Shown in pieces: positions 1-8,093 of a DNA stretch of 64,000 nt. Under the pieces are notes generated by a model that was given only the letters and a program-made list of their open reading frames with translations, was not told the DNA's origin and did no database searches. This DNA comes from an uncultured bacterium (GTDB lineage Bacteria > Cyanobacteriota > Vampirovibrionia > Gastranaerophilales > Gastranaerophilaceae). The stretch spans positions 1-64,000 of the forward strand of contig CAJMAX010000001.1 in NCBI GenBank assembly GCA_905211505.1, given 5' to 3'. The stretch's first letter is position 1. Every line of letters begins with the position of its first letter. A program made the translations under genes and the position numbers.

Positions 1-247
1 TGTTTATATTTTTAAATAAGAAAAAACCTGATATTATAAAGAAAAAATCTACGCAAATAAATCCATATCTAAAATTTCTAAATACATATTGGTATATTGT
101 AGGAGTATCTAGTGTCTGACTTGATAAGATTTTATTGAATACTACATAAAAATGATATAAAAGAATATCAATAGAAAATATAAATCTCAAAAAATCTACA
201 TTTTGGAATCGTTCTTTTGTTTTTATTGCTGTGTTTTCTGCGCACAT
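1..247 (-). CDS. Acyltransferase 3 (OafA/YrhL) family protein, partial
   Basis: Only the first 82 codons are present; the gene runs off the left edge. The leftward translation starts at the ATG whose first base is 247, with GAGG a few bases upstream. It contains NVDFLRFIFSIDILLYHF, then GFICVDFFFIISGFFLF. That order (RxxFLRF, a membrane segment with a YHF histidine, then a VDFFFxxSGFF membrane segment) is the N-terminal signature of integral-membrane acyltransferase-3 proteins, which O-acylate surface sugars such as O-antigen or exopolysaccharide. The substrate cannot be told from this fragment. It is divergent from the XRE regulator at 408. Confidence 0.75.
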   Translation of the reverse strand, partial: MCAENTAIKTKERFQNVDFLRFIFSIDILLYHFYVVFNKILSSQTLDTPTIYQYVFRNFRYGFICVDFFFIISGFFLFKNIN

Positions 248-381
248 AATCCCTCTTTCCTGCTATTTTAGTTCAGCTTTATCTAATATTCGGTATTCTT
301 AATTCCTAAACATGATATGTTAGTACTGATTTTTGTGTCAATTGGCAGCATGGGTACCTTTTTTATTATGTAAAGACTAAA

Positions 382-387
382 TATAAT
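382..387 (+). promoter_or_regulatory. -10 box (TATAAT) upstream of XRE regulator
   Basis: A perfect TATAAT lies 20 bases before the ATG at 408, with AGGA as a short ribosome binding site between them. No convincing -35 box was found. The 248-407 space is shared with the divergent acyltransferase gene and shows nothing else. Confidence 0.45.
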
Positions 388-407
388 ATTTACAAATAGG
401 ATGGTTT

Positions 408-725
408 ATGACGAGTTTTCAAAATAAATTTGGCGCCAGAGTTAAAGAACTGAGAAAATCAAAAAAATATACTCAGGAGCAGTTGGCAGAAAAGTTAAAT
501 ATTGGTGTAAGGTCTCTGGGTAAAATTGAGACTGGTAACAGTTTTCCTTCTATGGCAACTTTGGAAAAAATAATAGAAGTTTTTGATATTCCTGCTGTTG
601 AACTTTTTGATTTTGAGCATTTGCAAACTTCGCAAAATTTGAAAGAATTAACTTTTGAAATGATAAATTCAAATCCTGAGAAAATTCGTGATATTTATAA
701 AATAGTAAAAGCTCTTACCTCATAA
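408..725 (+). CDS. XRE-family HTH transcriptional regulator (105 aa)
   Basis: Residues about 8-64 form a Cro/CI-type helix-turn-helix (FGARVKELRKSKKYTQEQLA, then an IETGNSFPSMATLEKI recognition half). A short helical tail of about 40 residues follows, beginning LFDFEHLQ. It is a paralogue of the 107-residue XRE protein at 17672-17995: same length, same HTH frame and the same LFDF(E/G)H hinge after the HTH. The family binds DNA as dimers; no target is evident. The last six bases overlap the end of the convergent phosphatase gene. An ATG with AGGA upstream supports this start. Confidence 0.85.
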   Translation: MTSFQNKFGARVKELRKSKKYTQEQLAEKLNIGVRSLGKIETGNSFPSMATLEKIIEVFDIPAVELFDFEHLQTSQNLKELTFEMINSNPEKIRDIYKIVKALTS

Positions 726-2162
726 ATCTGTTATTTTGAAGCTGGGGTATTCTGATTGGTTTGAAAACTCTTTTGGTGCATTTTTTATTGCTTGATAAAA
801 TAAATCATTAATTTTAATTTCTTTTCCGTCGATTAGTATTTTTGTTTTTGGAATGTTTTTTAATACCTCAAACCCCTGTTCTCCTGCACCGATATATGGA
901 TCAATTGTGCAACTGAATGTCCTGTTTTTATCTATTGGATTTTGGTTTTCATCTAATAGTTTTTCTCCATTAATTTCTATTTGTAGAATTTTGTAAGTTT
1001 TATCTTCGGGATTTCCTTTTCCTGTAACTGTTATATTCTGCGAGCATTGAACAAATTTTGAGTTTCCTTGTGATTTATACATTCTATTTAGAGTTGCGTT
1101 TTCAAAAACTTTTTTTAATTGTTCTACTGAAATATCAATTTTTTCTATTGTGGAAGTCGCACACATTACTCGCTGTAAATCATATTTAGTAATAACATCA
1201 CTGTCTTCAAGGCGAAGCGGGTACATTGTAAAACCTGTTGAATGAAATGCTATATCCGTGTTCCCAGCTTCTTTCATCTTGTCAGAAATAAATGTTCCCA
1301 GCGGGCAGGCATCAGAGTAGCACTTTGTAAGATTTAAAACTCTTTTGGCAACTGGTGTTTTTAATTGTGTTTTTGTTTCGTATTCTTTTATCGGTTGTTC
1401 AAATTCTGATATAAAATCTATTTGGGTTAATGAAATTTCTTCAATATTTTTAATTTCATTATCAATGGTCATTTTGTACAGTGTTCTTGCAAATGCCAGC
1501 GGGTAGAAAATATTGTTGTCATAATCAGGTTTTATTGGAGAATGTTCATGACCACCGATTATTAAATCTATATTTATTCCTTTATTTTTTGTGTAATCTT
1601 TCAATGCTTTACTGTATGTGTACCAGTGGTGATTCAGGATTATAATTTTATCATAAGGTTCATTGATTGAGTTTATGAGATCCGTAAATGCAAGTTCCGG
1701 CTGTATTAATTCCAGACCAAACTTTTTTACGCATGAATTGTTTACACAAAATCCGGTTATTAAAAATTTTTGTTCGTTTATTTCAATTATTTTATAGCTA
1801 GATACCCAGTCGGTGTATTTAGAAGTTTTTGCGTCTTTCAAATTTGAACAAATAATATTTATTCCTGCTTGTTCAAATTTATTTATCGTTGATTTTAGGT
1901 ATTCAAAATCCTCTTTTTTAAATCCAAAATCGTTATTCCCAAGGGTTATAAATATTTCAGCCTGCGGGAGCAGTTCTTTGAGCTTTAGATACGCATTGAC
2001 AGACAGGTCTCTATCATAAATTCCTTTAAACAAATCTCCGCTGTCAAAAAGCAGAAAAGGTTTAGTATTATTTTTTTCGTATCTGTAAATTCCGCTCAGT
2101 AATCGGCTGAGGTTACTGCTTTCCTGATGAGAGTCTGTGATTGCATATATATTTGTTTCCAC
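720..2162 (-). CDS. Bifunctional metallophosphatase / 5'-nucleotidase family protein
   Basis: A 480-residue protein with both domains of the 5'-nucleotidase/UshA family. The N-terminal calcineurin-like metallophosphoesterase shows ITDSHQ (metal ligands D10, H12), DSGDLF (about 40-45), LGNNDF (GNH(D/E) box, about 74-79), NHHW (about 180) and GGHEH (about 205). The C-terminal 5_nucleotid_C-type domain follows. Family members hydrolyse nucleotides or 2',3'-cyclic phosphodiesters. Most are exported, but no signal peptide is visible here, so this one is probably cytoplasmic, or the start is misjudged. The start is GTG with AAGGA about 12 bases upstream. The second residue of the GNH box is Asn rather than His, which is unusual and could alter activity. 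Confidence 0.82.
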   Translation of the reverse strand: METNIYAITDSHQESSNLSRLLSGIYRYEKNNTKPFLLFDSGDLFKGIYDRDLSVNAYLKLKELLPQAEIFITLGNNDFGFKKEDFEYLKSTINKFEQAGINIICSNLKDAKTSKYTDWVSSYKIIEINEQKFLITGFCVNNSCVKKFGLELIQPELAFTDLINSINEPYDKIIILNHHWYTYSKALKDYTKNKGINIDLIIGGHEHSPIKPDYDNNIFYPLAFARTLYKMTIDNEIKNIEEISLTQIDFISEFEQPIKEYETKTQLKTPVAKRVLNLTKCYSDACPLGTFISDKMKEAGNTDIAFHSTGFTMYPLRLEDSDVITKYDLQRVMCATSTIEKIDISVEQLKKVFENATLNRMYKSQGNSKFVQCSQNITVTGKGNPEDKTYKILQIEINGEKLLDENQNPIDKNRTFSCTIDPYIGAGEQGFEVLKNIPKTKILIDGKEIKINDLFYQAIKNAPKEFSNQSEYPSFKITDL

Positions 2163-2250
2163 TGATTTATAATCCTTTTCTTATTTATAAAATATCAAAA
2201 ATTTTTAATGTTATCAATTTTGTAAAATTTTAAATATTGACTAAATATGT

Positions 2251-2256
2251 TATAAT
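2251..2256 (+). promoter_or_regulatory. -10 box of uvrC, six bases from the ATG (leaderless-type)
   Basis: TATAAT ends six bases before the uvrC ATG at 2263, and no Shine-Dalgarno sequence is present. Transcription starting 6-7 bases past the -10 would begin at the ATG itself. The -35 region is weak. Confidence 0.5.
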
Positions 2257-2262
2257 TACTGT

Positions 2263-3918
2263 ATGAATGAGAAATTAAAAGAAAGTTTAAAACTATTGCC
2301 ATCGTTACCGGGTTGTTATTTATATTACAATTCAGATAATGAAATAATTTATGTCGGTAAAGCAAAAATTTTAAAACGCCGTGTGAAATCTTATTTTAAC
2401 AGGAAACACGATAGTGTTAAGGTTAATGTATTAGTTTCTCAAATTGATCATTTGGAATATATTATAACAAATACTGAAGTAGAGGCTTTAATCTTAGAAA
2501 GTCATCTGATAAAAAAACATAAACCGAAGTATAATATTTTATTAAAAGATGATAAAAAATATCCGTATTTTCTGATTACTGATGAGGATTTTCCTAGAAT
2601 ATCTATAGTTCGTAAGCGAAATATAAATCAAGAAAAAGGAAGATACTACGGACCTTATACAAATATTCGGGCAATGCATTCTACTCTTGATTTTTTGAAA
2701 AAGATTTTCCCTTTAAGGCAATGTAAAACTCCAAAATTTAAAAATAGACCCTGCCTATATTATCATATAGGGAAATGTCTTGCTCCATGTCAAAATATGG
2801 TGACGAGTGAAGAGTATAAAGCTATTGTTCATCAGGCGGAATTGTTTTTGTCAGGCAAACAGTCCGAATTGATGAAACAGTTAATGGATCAGATTCAAAA
2901 GTATTCTGAAGCTGAACAATTTGAAAAGGCTGCAAGACTCAGAGATAGTTATTTTGATTTACAAAAAACTCTTGAAAAACAAAAAGTTGTTTATGAAAAT
3001 ACAAAATTAAATGAAGATGTTATTTCTCTACAGCATGAAGATGGTATTTTAGCTATTGTGATTATGATGATTAGAGAAGGGCGTCTGATTGACAAAAAAG
3101 ATTTCACTTATGATGTTGAAGAAGAGGATAAGACTGAATTTTTTGCAACATTCTTTAAAGAATACTATAATACTTTGTCATTGGAGTTCCCTGACCGCAT
3201 AGTTTCAAATGAGCTGGAATCCGTGGGGGATAAGCCTCTTTATGAAGAGTGGCTTAATATAATTTCAGGTAAAAAAGTCAAAATTAGTTATGGTAAAACT
3301 CCGCAGGGTAAAGAGTTACAAAGTCTTGCAGATAAGAATGCTAAAGTGATTTTGGATAATGCAAAGCTTTCTAAAATGTCTAAAATTAGGGATGATTTTA
3401 ACAATATTGGTTCATATCTTAAAGAAAAATTAAAACTCAATAATTTTCCGTATAGAATGGAGTGTTATGATATTTCTCATATTCAAGGGACTAATACAGT
3501 AGCATCTATGGTAACTTTTATAAACGGATTGAGTAAAAAGTCAGAGTATAGAAAATTTAAGGTTAAATCAACAGAGGGTAAACCTGATGACTTTATGTCA
3601 ATGAAAGAGGTTTTGACACGAAGACTTTCAAGATTAGGTGAAAAAGGTTGGGATAAACCTGATTTGATTATTATTGACGGTGGTAAAGGTCAGTTATCAA
3701 GTGTTATGCAAATTGTTGAAGATATGGGTATCTCAGGTATTGACTTTGTCAGTCTTGCAAAAAGACAGGAAGAAGTATTTTTACCACACACGTCTAAGTC
3801 AATTCTTTTGCCGAGAGAATCCAGTGCTCTGTTTTTGATTCAAAGAATCAGAGATGAGGCACACAGATTTGCTATTACTTATCATAGAAAGCTTCGTTCT
3901 AAAAAAAGTATATCTTAG
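2263..3918 (+). CDS. uvrC: Excinuclease ABC subunit C, lacking the C-terminal HhH domain
   Basis: UvrC makes the dual incisions of nucleotide excision repair after UvrA/UvrB damage recognition. Visible parts, in order: the GIY-YIG nuclease (LPGCYLYY at about 13-20, IYVGKAKILKRR at about 29-40), a UVR motif at about 205-240 (QFEKAARLRD) that binds UvrB, and the RNase H-like endonuclease domain at about 385-535 (ECYDISHIQGT, LIIIDGGKGQL). The protein ends at residue 551, just after RDEAHRFAITYHRK, where other UvrC proteins continue with about 60 residues of tandem helix-hairpin-helix. Reading all three frames past the stop gave no HhH sequence, so this is a real loss and not a visible frameshift. 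The gene ends one base before the convergent gene at 3920. Confidence 0.93.
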   Translation: MNEKLKESLKLLPSLPGCYLYYNSDNEIIYVGKAKILKRRVKSYFNRKHDSVKVNVLVSQIDHLEYIITNTEVEALILESHLIKKHKPKYNILLKDDKKYPYFLITDEDFPRISIVRKRNINQEKGRYYGPYTNIRAMHSTLDFLKKIFPLRQCKTPKFKNRPCLYYHIGKCLAPCQNMVTSEEYKAIVHQAELFLSGKQSELMKQLMDQIQKYSEAEQFEKAARLRDSYFDLQKTLEKQKVVYENTKLNEDVISLQHEDGILAIVIMMIREGRLIDKKDFTYDVEEEDKTEFFATFFKEYYNTLSLEFPDRIVSNELESVGDKPLYEEWLNIISGKKVKISYGKTPQGKELQSLADKNAKVILDNAKLSKMSKIRDDFNNIGSYLKEKLKLNNFPYRMECYDISHIQGTNTVASMVTFINGLSKKSEYRKFKVKSTEGKPDDFMSMKEVLTRRLSRLGEKGWDKPDLIIIDGGKGQLSSVMQIVEDMGISGIDFVSLAKRQEEVFLPHTSKSILLPRESSALFLIQRIRDEAHRFAITYHRKLRSKKSIS

Positions 3919-3919
3919 A

Positions 3920-4513
3920 TTAATGGCGAGGTTTAAACATTGCTTTGAGATATGATTTTAAATCTTTTTTAATCTCTTCGACAGTTTCAACTTCCGGATC
4001 ATCTGTATCTTTTGGTTTTGGGCGATTATCTTCAACTTCGCTTATAATTTCATCATTTTCGTCATTCACTGTATCAATAGCTCCATTTAAAGGCATAGCC
4101 ATTTCAATAAGATCTTTGAACGCTTTTTTCTTTTTTGGAGCTTGGCGTTTTACTTCATCAGCTTCACCTTCTTGTGAGACAGCTTTGTTTTCTTCGCCGG
4201 CTCTAACTAAGTCTCCGACGGATATATAGATTTCTTTCAAATCCGCAATAACAGTACTTGTACCAAGCCATTTTTTTACATATTTTTCATCAGGCCCCAA
4301 ACCTCCATCGGTTTTGGTGCCATCTGCAATATTAAATATTGCTTCGGAAATTCCAATTGTGATAATTACGTGCGGGTAAGTATATTTGGTACTCATTTTT
4401 AGTTTCAAATTATTGTACTTTGTTACATTCAGAGTTGTAGAGTTGTGAGCGTCTTCTTGCTGTGCAATAATTGATTCTTGTAATTTTACGGCCATTTCAT
4501 GAAGAGTTTTCAT
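3920..4513 (-). CDS. Protein of unknown family, paralogue of the next gene (197 aa)
   Basis: Not recognised. The N-terminal half matches the neighbouring 173-residue protein. Both have KYNNLK(L/V) followed by a PH(V/F) strand, (T/Q)IGISEA(I/C)F, a DG(T/S)K segment, GGLG and YVK(K/R)W. The C-terminal 90 residues differ and are highly charged (KRQAPKKKKAFK, later many Asp/Glu), probably disordered. No signal peptide or membrane segment. It is the last gene of the leftward operon that begins with the stator pair at 8039, 14 bases downstream of its paralogue, and it meets uvrC tail to tail with no room for a terminator. Confidence 0.75.
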   Translation of the reverse strand: MKTLHEMAVKLQESIIAQQEDAHNSTTLNVTKYNNLKLKMSTKYTYPHVIITIGISEAIFNIADGTKTDGGLGPDEKYVKKWLGTSTVIADLKEIYISVGDLVRAGEENKAVSQEGEADEVKRQAPKKKKAFKDLIEMAMPLNGAIDTVNDENDEIISEVEDNRPKPKDTDDPEVETVEEIKKDLKSYLKAMFKPRH

Positions 4514-4527
4514 CTGAGCCTCCTTTT

Positions 4528-5049
4528 TTATAGCATTTTATTCTTTTTAAGTTCTTTTTTCATTCCAGCAAATCTCTTTCTTTTGTCTGCAGCAAAGTTT
4601 CGTTTTTGCCTGTCAATACCTGTTGATGTCATATCTACTTCGATTTTTTCATCACTTTTTTCAGCTCTTCTTAATTTATCCATAGCAGAAGTTGTTGATT
4701 TTTTAGACGGATCAGTTTCATCATCGTCCTTAATCGCTTCTTTAATGAGTTTCCAATGAGCTTCTAATTCTTTGTGAATGTTATATCTGGCCGCCCATCT
4801 CTTTACATAGCCGTCTTCGTTGCCTAATCCGCCTTCAAGTTTACTTCCGTCTTTTATGCTAAAACATGCTTCTGATATTCCGATTTGGACAAAAAAATGT
4901 GGTTCATCAACTTTTCTTGGATCCATAAATACTTTTAAATTATTATATTTATAGGCATAAGATTTTGCATCAGTATGTTTATCTGCTAAGGCATTAATCA
5001 AAAAGTCAGTTAAACTGTTGTCGAATTTAGCTATAGAATTTGCTTTCAT
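4528..5049 (-). CDS. Protein of unknown family, paralogue of the adjacent gene (173 aa)
   Basis: Not recognised. The conserved core, about residues 33-90, has KYNNLKVFMDP, FFVQIGISEACFSI, DGSKLEGGLG and GYVKRW, matching the 197-residue neighbour. A charged C-terminal tail rich in Asp, Lys and Arg follows (DDDETDPSKKS, RKRFAGMKKELKKNK). The spacing of hydrophobic strands suggests a small alpha/beta core with a flexible tail. It lies 17 bases after the UPF0210 gene in the same operon, with AAGGATAATTAAT before the ATG. The tandem duplication and divergent tails suggest two partners, or two specificities of one function. No function is assigned. Confidence 0.75.
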   Translation of the reverse strand: MKANSIAKFDNSLTDFLINALADKHTDAKSYAYKYNNLKVFMDPRKVDEPHFFVQIGISEACFSIKDGSKLEGGLGNEDGYVKRWAARYNIHKELEAHWKLIKEAIKDDDETDPSKKSTTSAMDKLRRAEKSDEKIEVDMTSTGIDRQKRNFAADKRKRFAGMKKELKKNKML

Positions 5050-5066
5050 TATTAATTATCCTTATA

Positions 5067-6428
5067 TTAATTATTTAAGCTATGTATAGGTGCTGGAATT
5101 CTACCACCTCTTTTAACGAATTTAGTAGAAGAAAGTTCATTAATCGGCATAATAGGAGCTTCTCCCAATAATCCGCCGTATGAAATTTTGTCTCCTACAT
5201 CTTTTCCTGCTGCCGGAATAATTCTAACTGCAGTAGTTTTTTTGTTAATCATTCCAATAGCCATTTCATCTGCGATAATACCTGCAATTGTGTCTGCAGA
5301 AGTTTTTCCTGGGATTGCAATCATATCTAACCCAACAGAACAAACTGAAGTCATTGCTTCCAATTTATCAAATTTTAGATAGCCTTCTGTTGCCGCTTCT
5401 ATCATTCCTGCATCTTCTGATACAGGAATAAATGCACCTGATAATCCTCCAACATGAGAACTTGCCATAATTCCGCCTTTTTTTACTGCGTCGTTAAGCA
5501 TTGCAAGTGCCGCTGTTGTGCCATGAGCACCGGCATGTTCCAGACCCATTGCTTGAAATATACCTGCAACGCTGTCTCCAGGTGCTGGTGTTGGTGCTAG
5601 TGATAAATCTATTACGCCAAAAGGTATATCTAATTTTTTTGCTAATTTTCTGCCTACAAGTTCTCCAGTGGAAGTTATTTTATAAGCTATTTCTTTGATT
5701 TTATTAGCAAGTTCTGACATATCAGCATCATCTGGCAGTGCTTCGACTGCAGCTCTAACTACGCCAGGCCCAGAAACTCCAACATTTAGGGCACATTCTG
5801 GTTCTCCCATTCCGCAGAATGCTCCGGCCATAAATGGATTGTCTCCAGGTACGTTACAGAACACTACAAGTTTTGCTGCTCCTATACCATCTCTGTCTTT
5901 GGTTAATTCTGCTGCTTTTTTGATTATTTCTGACATTTTTAAAACAGCATCCATATTTATTCCGGCTTTAGATGAGGCAACATTAACAGAAGAACAAACG
6001 CGTTCTGTTTTTGCCAGAGCTTCAGGAATACTTTCAATTAAAAGTTTATCGCCCTTTGTGCATCCTTTTTCAACTAATGCTGAAAATCCACCGACAAAGT
6101 TTACGCCAACTTCTTTTGCGGCTTTATCCAGAGTTTGTGCGATTCTTACGTAATCAGGATTTTTGCAGGCTTCGCCGATAAGTGAAATAGGGGTAACTGC
6201 AATTCTTTTGTTAATAATTGGTATAGAATATTCATCTGCTAGTTCATCTGCATATTCTACAAGATTTTTGGCATATTTTTTTATTTTGTTATAGATATTA
6301 TCACAAACTTTATCTATATCTTCGGAAATACAATCTCTAAGACTCAGTGCCAGTGTCACTGTTCTGATATCAAGGTTGTATAATCTTATCATATCAATGG
6401 TTTCTAGTATATTTTGTTCGTCAATCAT
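5067..6428 (-). CDS. UPF0210 / DUF711 (PFL) family protein
   Basis: A 453-residue protein, the usual length for UPF0210. Family features include ENILETI(D/K)MI near the N-terminus, [15 protein letters not shown], a glycine-rich FVGGFSAL segment, [19 protein letters not shown], and [14 protein letters not shown] followed by [17 protein letters not shown]. The family is widespread in anaerobes, usually next to an ACT-domain protein, and its biochemical role is not established. No ACT-domain gene is seen here. Instead it sits one base after the OmpA/MotB-like gene and 17 bases before the unknown paralogue pair, so it is almost certainly cotranscribed with them. Confidence 0.88.
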   Translation of the reverse strand: MIDEQNILETIDMIRLYNLDIRTVTLALSLRDCISEDIDKVCDNIYNKIKKYAKNLVEYADELADEYSIPIINKRIAVTPISLIGEACKNPDYVRIAQTLDKAAKEVGVNFVGGFSALVEKGCTKGDKLLIESIPEALAKTERVCSSVNVASSKAGINMDAVLKMSEIIKKAAELTKDRDGIGAAKLVVFCNVPGDNPFMAGAFCGMGEPECALNVGVSGPGVVRAAVEALPDDADMSELANKIKEIAYKITSTGELVGRKLAKKLDIPFGVIDLSLAPTPAPGDSVAGIFQAMGLEHAGAHGTTAALAMLNDAVKKGGIMASSHVGGLSGAFIPVSEDAGMIEAATEGYLKFDKLEAMTSVCSVGLDMIAIPGKTSADTIAGIIADEMAIGMINKKTTAVRIIPAAGKDVGDKISYGGLLGEAPIMPINELSSTKFVKRGGRIPAPIHSLNN

Positions 6429-6429
6429 T

Positions 6430-7125
6430 TTATTCTTTCCTTAATCCTAAAGCTGTAGATACATTCCAGTCTTTTACTTTTAATTTCAGTTCAACGCGTC
6501 TGCTTTTGTCATAATCTTCTTTTCCGTTAACCAGAACTGGCTCGTTAAAGCTTTTTCCTTCAACTACAAGTATCTTTCTGAATTGTTCTGCGTATTTTTT
6601 ATCATAATTTGTTTTGAAAATATATTCGGCTACTGCGTTTGCTCTTTTTAAACTCAAATCCATATTTTTTAAAAACTGTTCATCTTTTGAGGTTACTCCA
6701 GCAAACATTTGTGAATCTGTGTGTCCCTGGATAATTATACTTCCAATTTGTCCTGCGAGTTCTTTGTCTGCAAAAATTGTGTTTATATAAATTGGAGCAA
6801 GTTTATCAAGCAGCTTTTTCCCGTTATCAGAAAGTACATAACTATTCAATTCAAAAAGTTCGACGTCAGAAATTTTTAAGTCTCCTGTCATTTTATCTAT
6901 ATCGGCAGCAATGTTAGATTCCTTTAATCCTTCGCTGATTTTTTCAGAAACTTCCATTTGAACTTTTTGTTGTTGAACTGTTTCTTGAGAAAAACCTGTC
7001 ATAGCAAGTACAAATAGCGTAATGAAAATAATAGCTAATCCCAGCAGTAAGTCTGCCATTGTAACCCAAAAGATATTTCCGCTATCTTCCTCACTATTCT
7101 GTTTTCCTCTGTACATTATCGCCAT
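6430..7125 (-). CDS. OmpA/MotB-like stator subunit (ZorB/MotB type)
   Basis: A 231-residue inner-membrane protein. One N-terminal transmembrane helix (about 18-44) carries [11 protein letters not shown] with Asp25, the position of the proton-translocating aspartate in MotB, ZorB and ExbD-type subunits. A linker with coiled-coil character follows, then an OmpA-like peptidoglycan-binding domain from about residue 95 ([19 protein letters not shown], a DKSRRVELK end). It is eight bases downstream of the MotA/ExbB-like gene. No flagellar genes lie in the window, so a flagellar role is unsupported. The nearest known pairing is ZorA-ZorB of Zorya defence or a generic ion-driven stator. AAGGA before the ATG supports the start. 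Confidence 0.82.
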   Translation of the reverse strand: MAIMYRGKQNSEEDSGNIFWVTMADLLLGLAIIFITLFVLAMTGFSQETVQQQKVQMEVSEKISEGLKESNIAADIDKMTGDLKISDVELFELNSYVLSDNGKKLLDKLAPIYINTIFADKELAGQIGSIIIQGHTDSQMFAGVTSKDEQFLKNMDLSLKRANAVAEYIFKTNYDKKYAEQFRKILVVEGKSFNEPVLVNGKEDYDKSRRVELKLKVKDWNVSTALGLRKE

Positions 7126-7133
7126 ATGAATCC

Positions 7134-8039
7134 TTAGAATAATTCATCTACAACATCTGACTTGCCAGATTTTGCAGTCTCTTTTAATTGTTTATTAAGC
7201 TGGTTTAGTCCGAATATTAAGTTTTCCAAGTATGGAACAAGGTTGGTTGCCATACTTGCGTTGAATGCTGTTTTAAATTGGTTTGGCATTGTGCTCATCA
7301 AGTTTGCTGCAGAGTTATTTTGTATTTTTGTTTCTCTTAAAAGTTCGTACAGGAATTTTTCTGATGATATGCTTGCAAATAGGGAGCCCATAATTTCTTG
7401 AATTTTGTTTAGGCGGATTTTGCATATCTTGTTATATAGGATTCTTTCAATCATAAGGTATACAAGAGATGAACCTACTGCAATAACTGATACTAACGCT
7501 GCTGTCTGCATGCTTACCATGAAGCTTGATACTGATGCTATTGTTTTTTCTTGAGTTGAAAAATCGATTCTACCAAATGCGATTGCAATATTCAAAAATG
7601 TAAACAATGGTCCAAAACCTGTTAATACGGTTGGTATTGTTTGTATCATTTTAAAATTGAATTTTGATGTAACCAGAGTTTCTTCGTTAAAAAAGTATAA
7701 CGGGTCAACAGTGGTTTGAATATTTTGGACTGTTGAAGATATGTTCTGATATTTGAAGTCTTCTCCCGTTGTTTTTAGCGCTACGGATTCAGAAAAGACC
7801 AAGGTGTTTTTAAACTCTGACCATATTGCTGATACATAAGGATTTGAGTTCATCCATTCATCAATTTCTTTAAATCTGAAATTAAGATCATTTTTCTTAA
7901 ATGCAGACATAAAATCTATTAATATTTTTAAATTTTTGCCTGTTGCTACATACTTAGAATAACAATAAATTGTTGAAGATACAAAAACAATTACAACAAT
8001 TAATATTGGTATATCTGTAATAACTTTTGTTATATCCAT
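7134..8039 (-). CDS. MotA/TolQ/ExbB-like proton channel subunit (ZorA-like)
   Basis: A 301-residue membrane protein: TM1 at about 9-29, a cytoplasmic section of about 110 residues containing SAIWSEFKNTL, TM2 around IPTVLTGFGPLFTFLNIAI (about 138-156) and TM3 around FMVSMQTAALVSVIAVGSS (about 173-192), then a cytoplasmic helical tail. TM2 Pro/Gly and TM3 Thr/Ala patterns match the MotA/TolQ/ExbB fold. The W-x-E-F-x-x-T-L segment between TM1 and TM2 recalls ZorA. The tail is short (about 100 residues), unlike the very long tails of classical ZorA. It partners the OmpA/MotB-like gene that follows. It has its own promoter (8061-8089) and an AAGGATGG ribosome binding site. Confidence 0.78.
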   Translation of the reverse strand: MDITKVITDIPILIVVIVFVSSTIYCYSKYVATGKNLKILIDFMSAFKKNDLNFRFKEIDEWMNSNPYVSAIWSEFKNTLVFSESVALKTTGEDFKYQNISSTVQNIQTTVDPLYFFNEETLVTSKFNFKMIQTIPTVLTGFGPLFTFLNIAIAFGRIDFSTQEKTIASVSSFMVSMQTAALVSVIAVGSSLVYLMIERILYNKICKIRLNKIQEIMGSLFASISSEKFLYELLRETKIQNNSAANLMSTMPNQFKTAFNASMATNLVPYLENLIFGLNQLNKQLKETAKSGKSDVVDELF

Positions 8040-8060
8040 AAATTACCATCCTTGCTGGGT

Positions 8061-8089
8061 ATTATAGCATATTTTCACCAAACAGGCAA
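8061..8089 (-). promoter_or_regulatory. Promoter of the stator-UPF0210 operon
   Basis: Read leftward: TTGCCT (8089-8084), a 17-base spacer, TATAAT (8066-8061). It lies between the bioY stop and the MotA-like ATG, so the five genes down to 3920 can be transcribed independently of bioY and rimI. Confidence 0.7.
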
Positions 8090-8093
8090 ATAG

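Noticed and set aside
2263-3918. Frameshift as the cause of the short UvrC
   Set aside because: No HhH sequence appears in any frame downstream of the stop, and the next gene begins one base later.
5695-6153. Long open frame (152 codons) opposite the UPF0210 gene
   Set aside because: It lies wholly within a well-supported gene on the other strand, has Ser/Ala/Pro-biased composition typical of an antisense shadow, and has no ribosome binding site.
7134-8039. Flagellar MotA
   Set aside because: No flagellar gene is in the window and the segment between TM1 and TM2 looks more like ZorA; a general MotA/TolQ/ExbB label is safer.
6430-8039. Complete Zorya defence system
   Set aside because: There is no helicase, nuclease or zorC-like gene nearby and the MotA-like tail is short; only a ZorAB-like pair can be supported.
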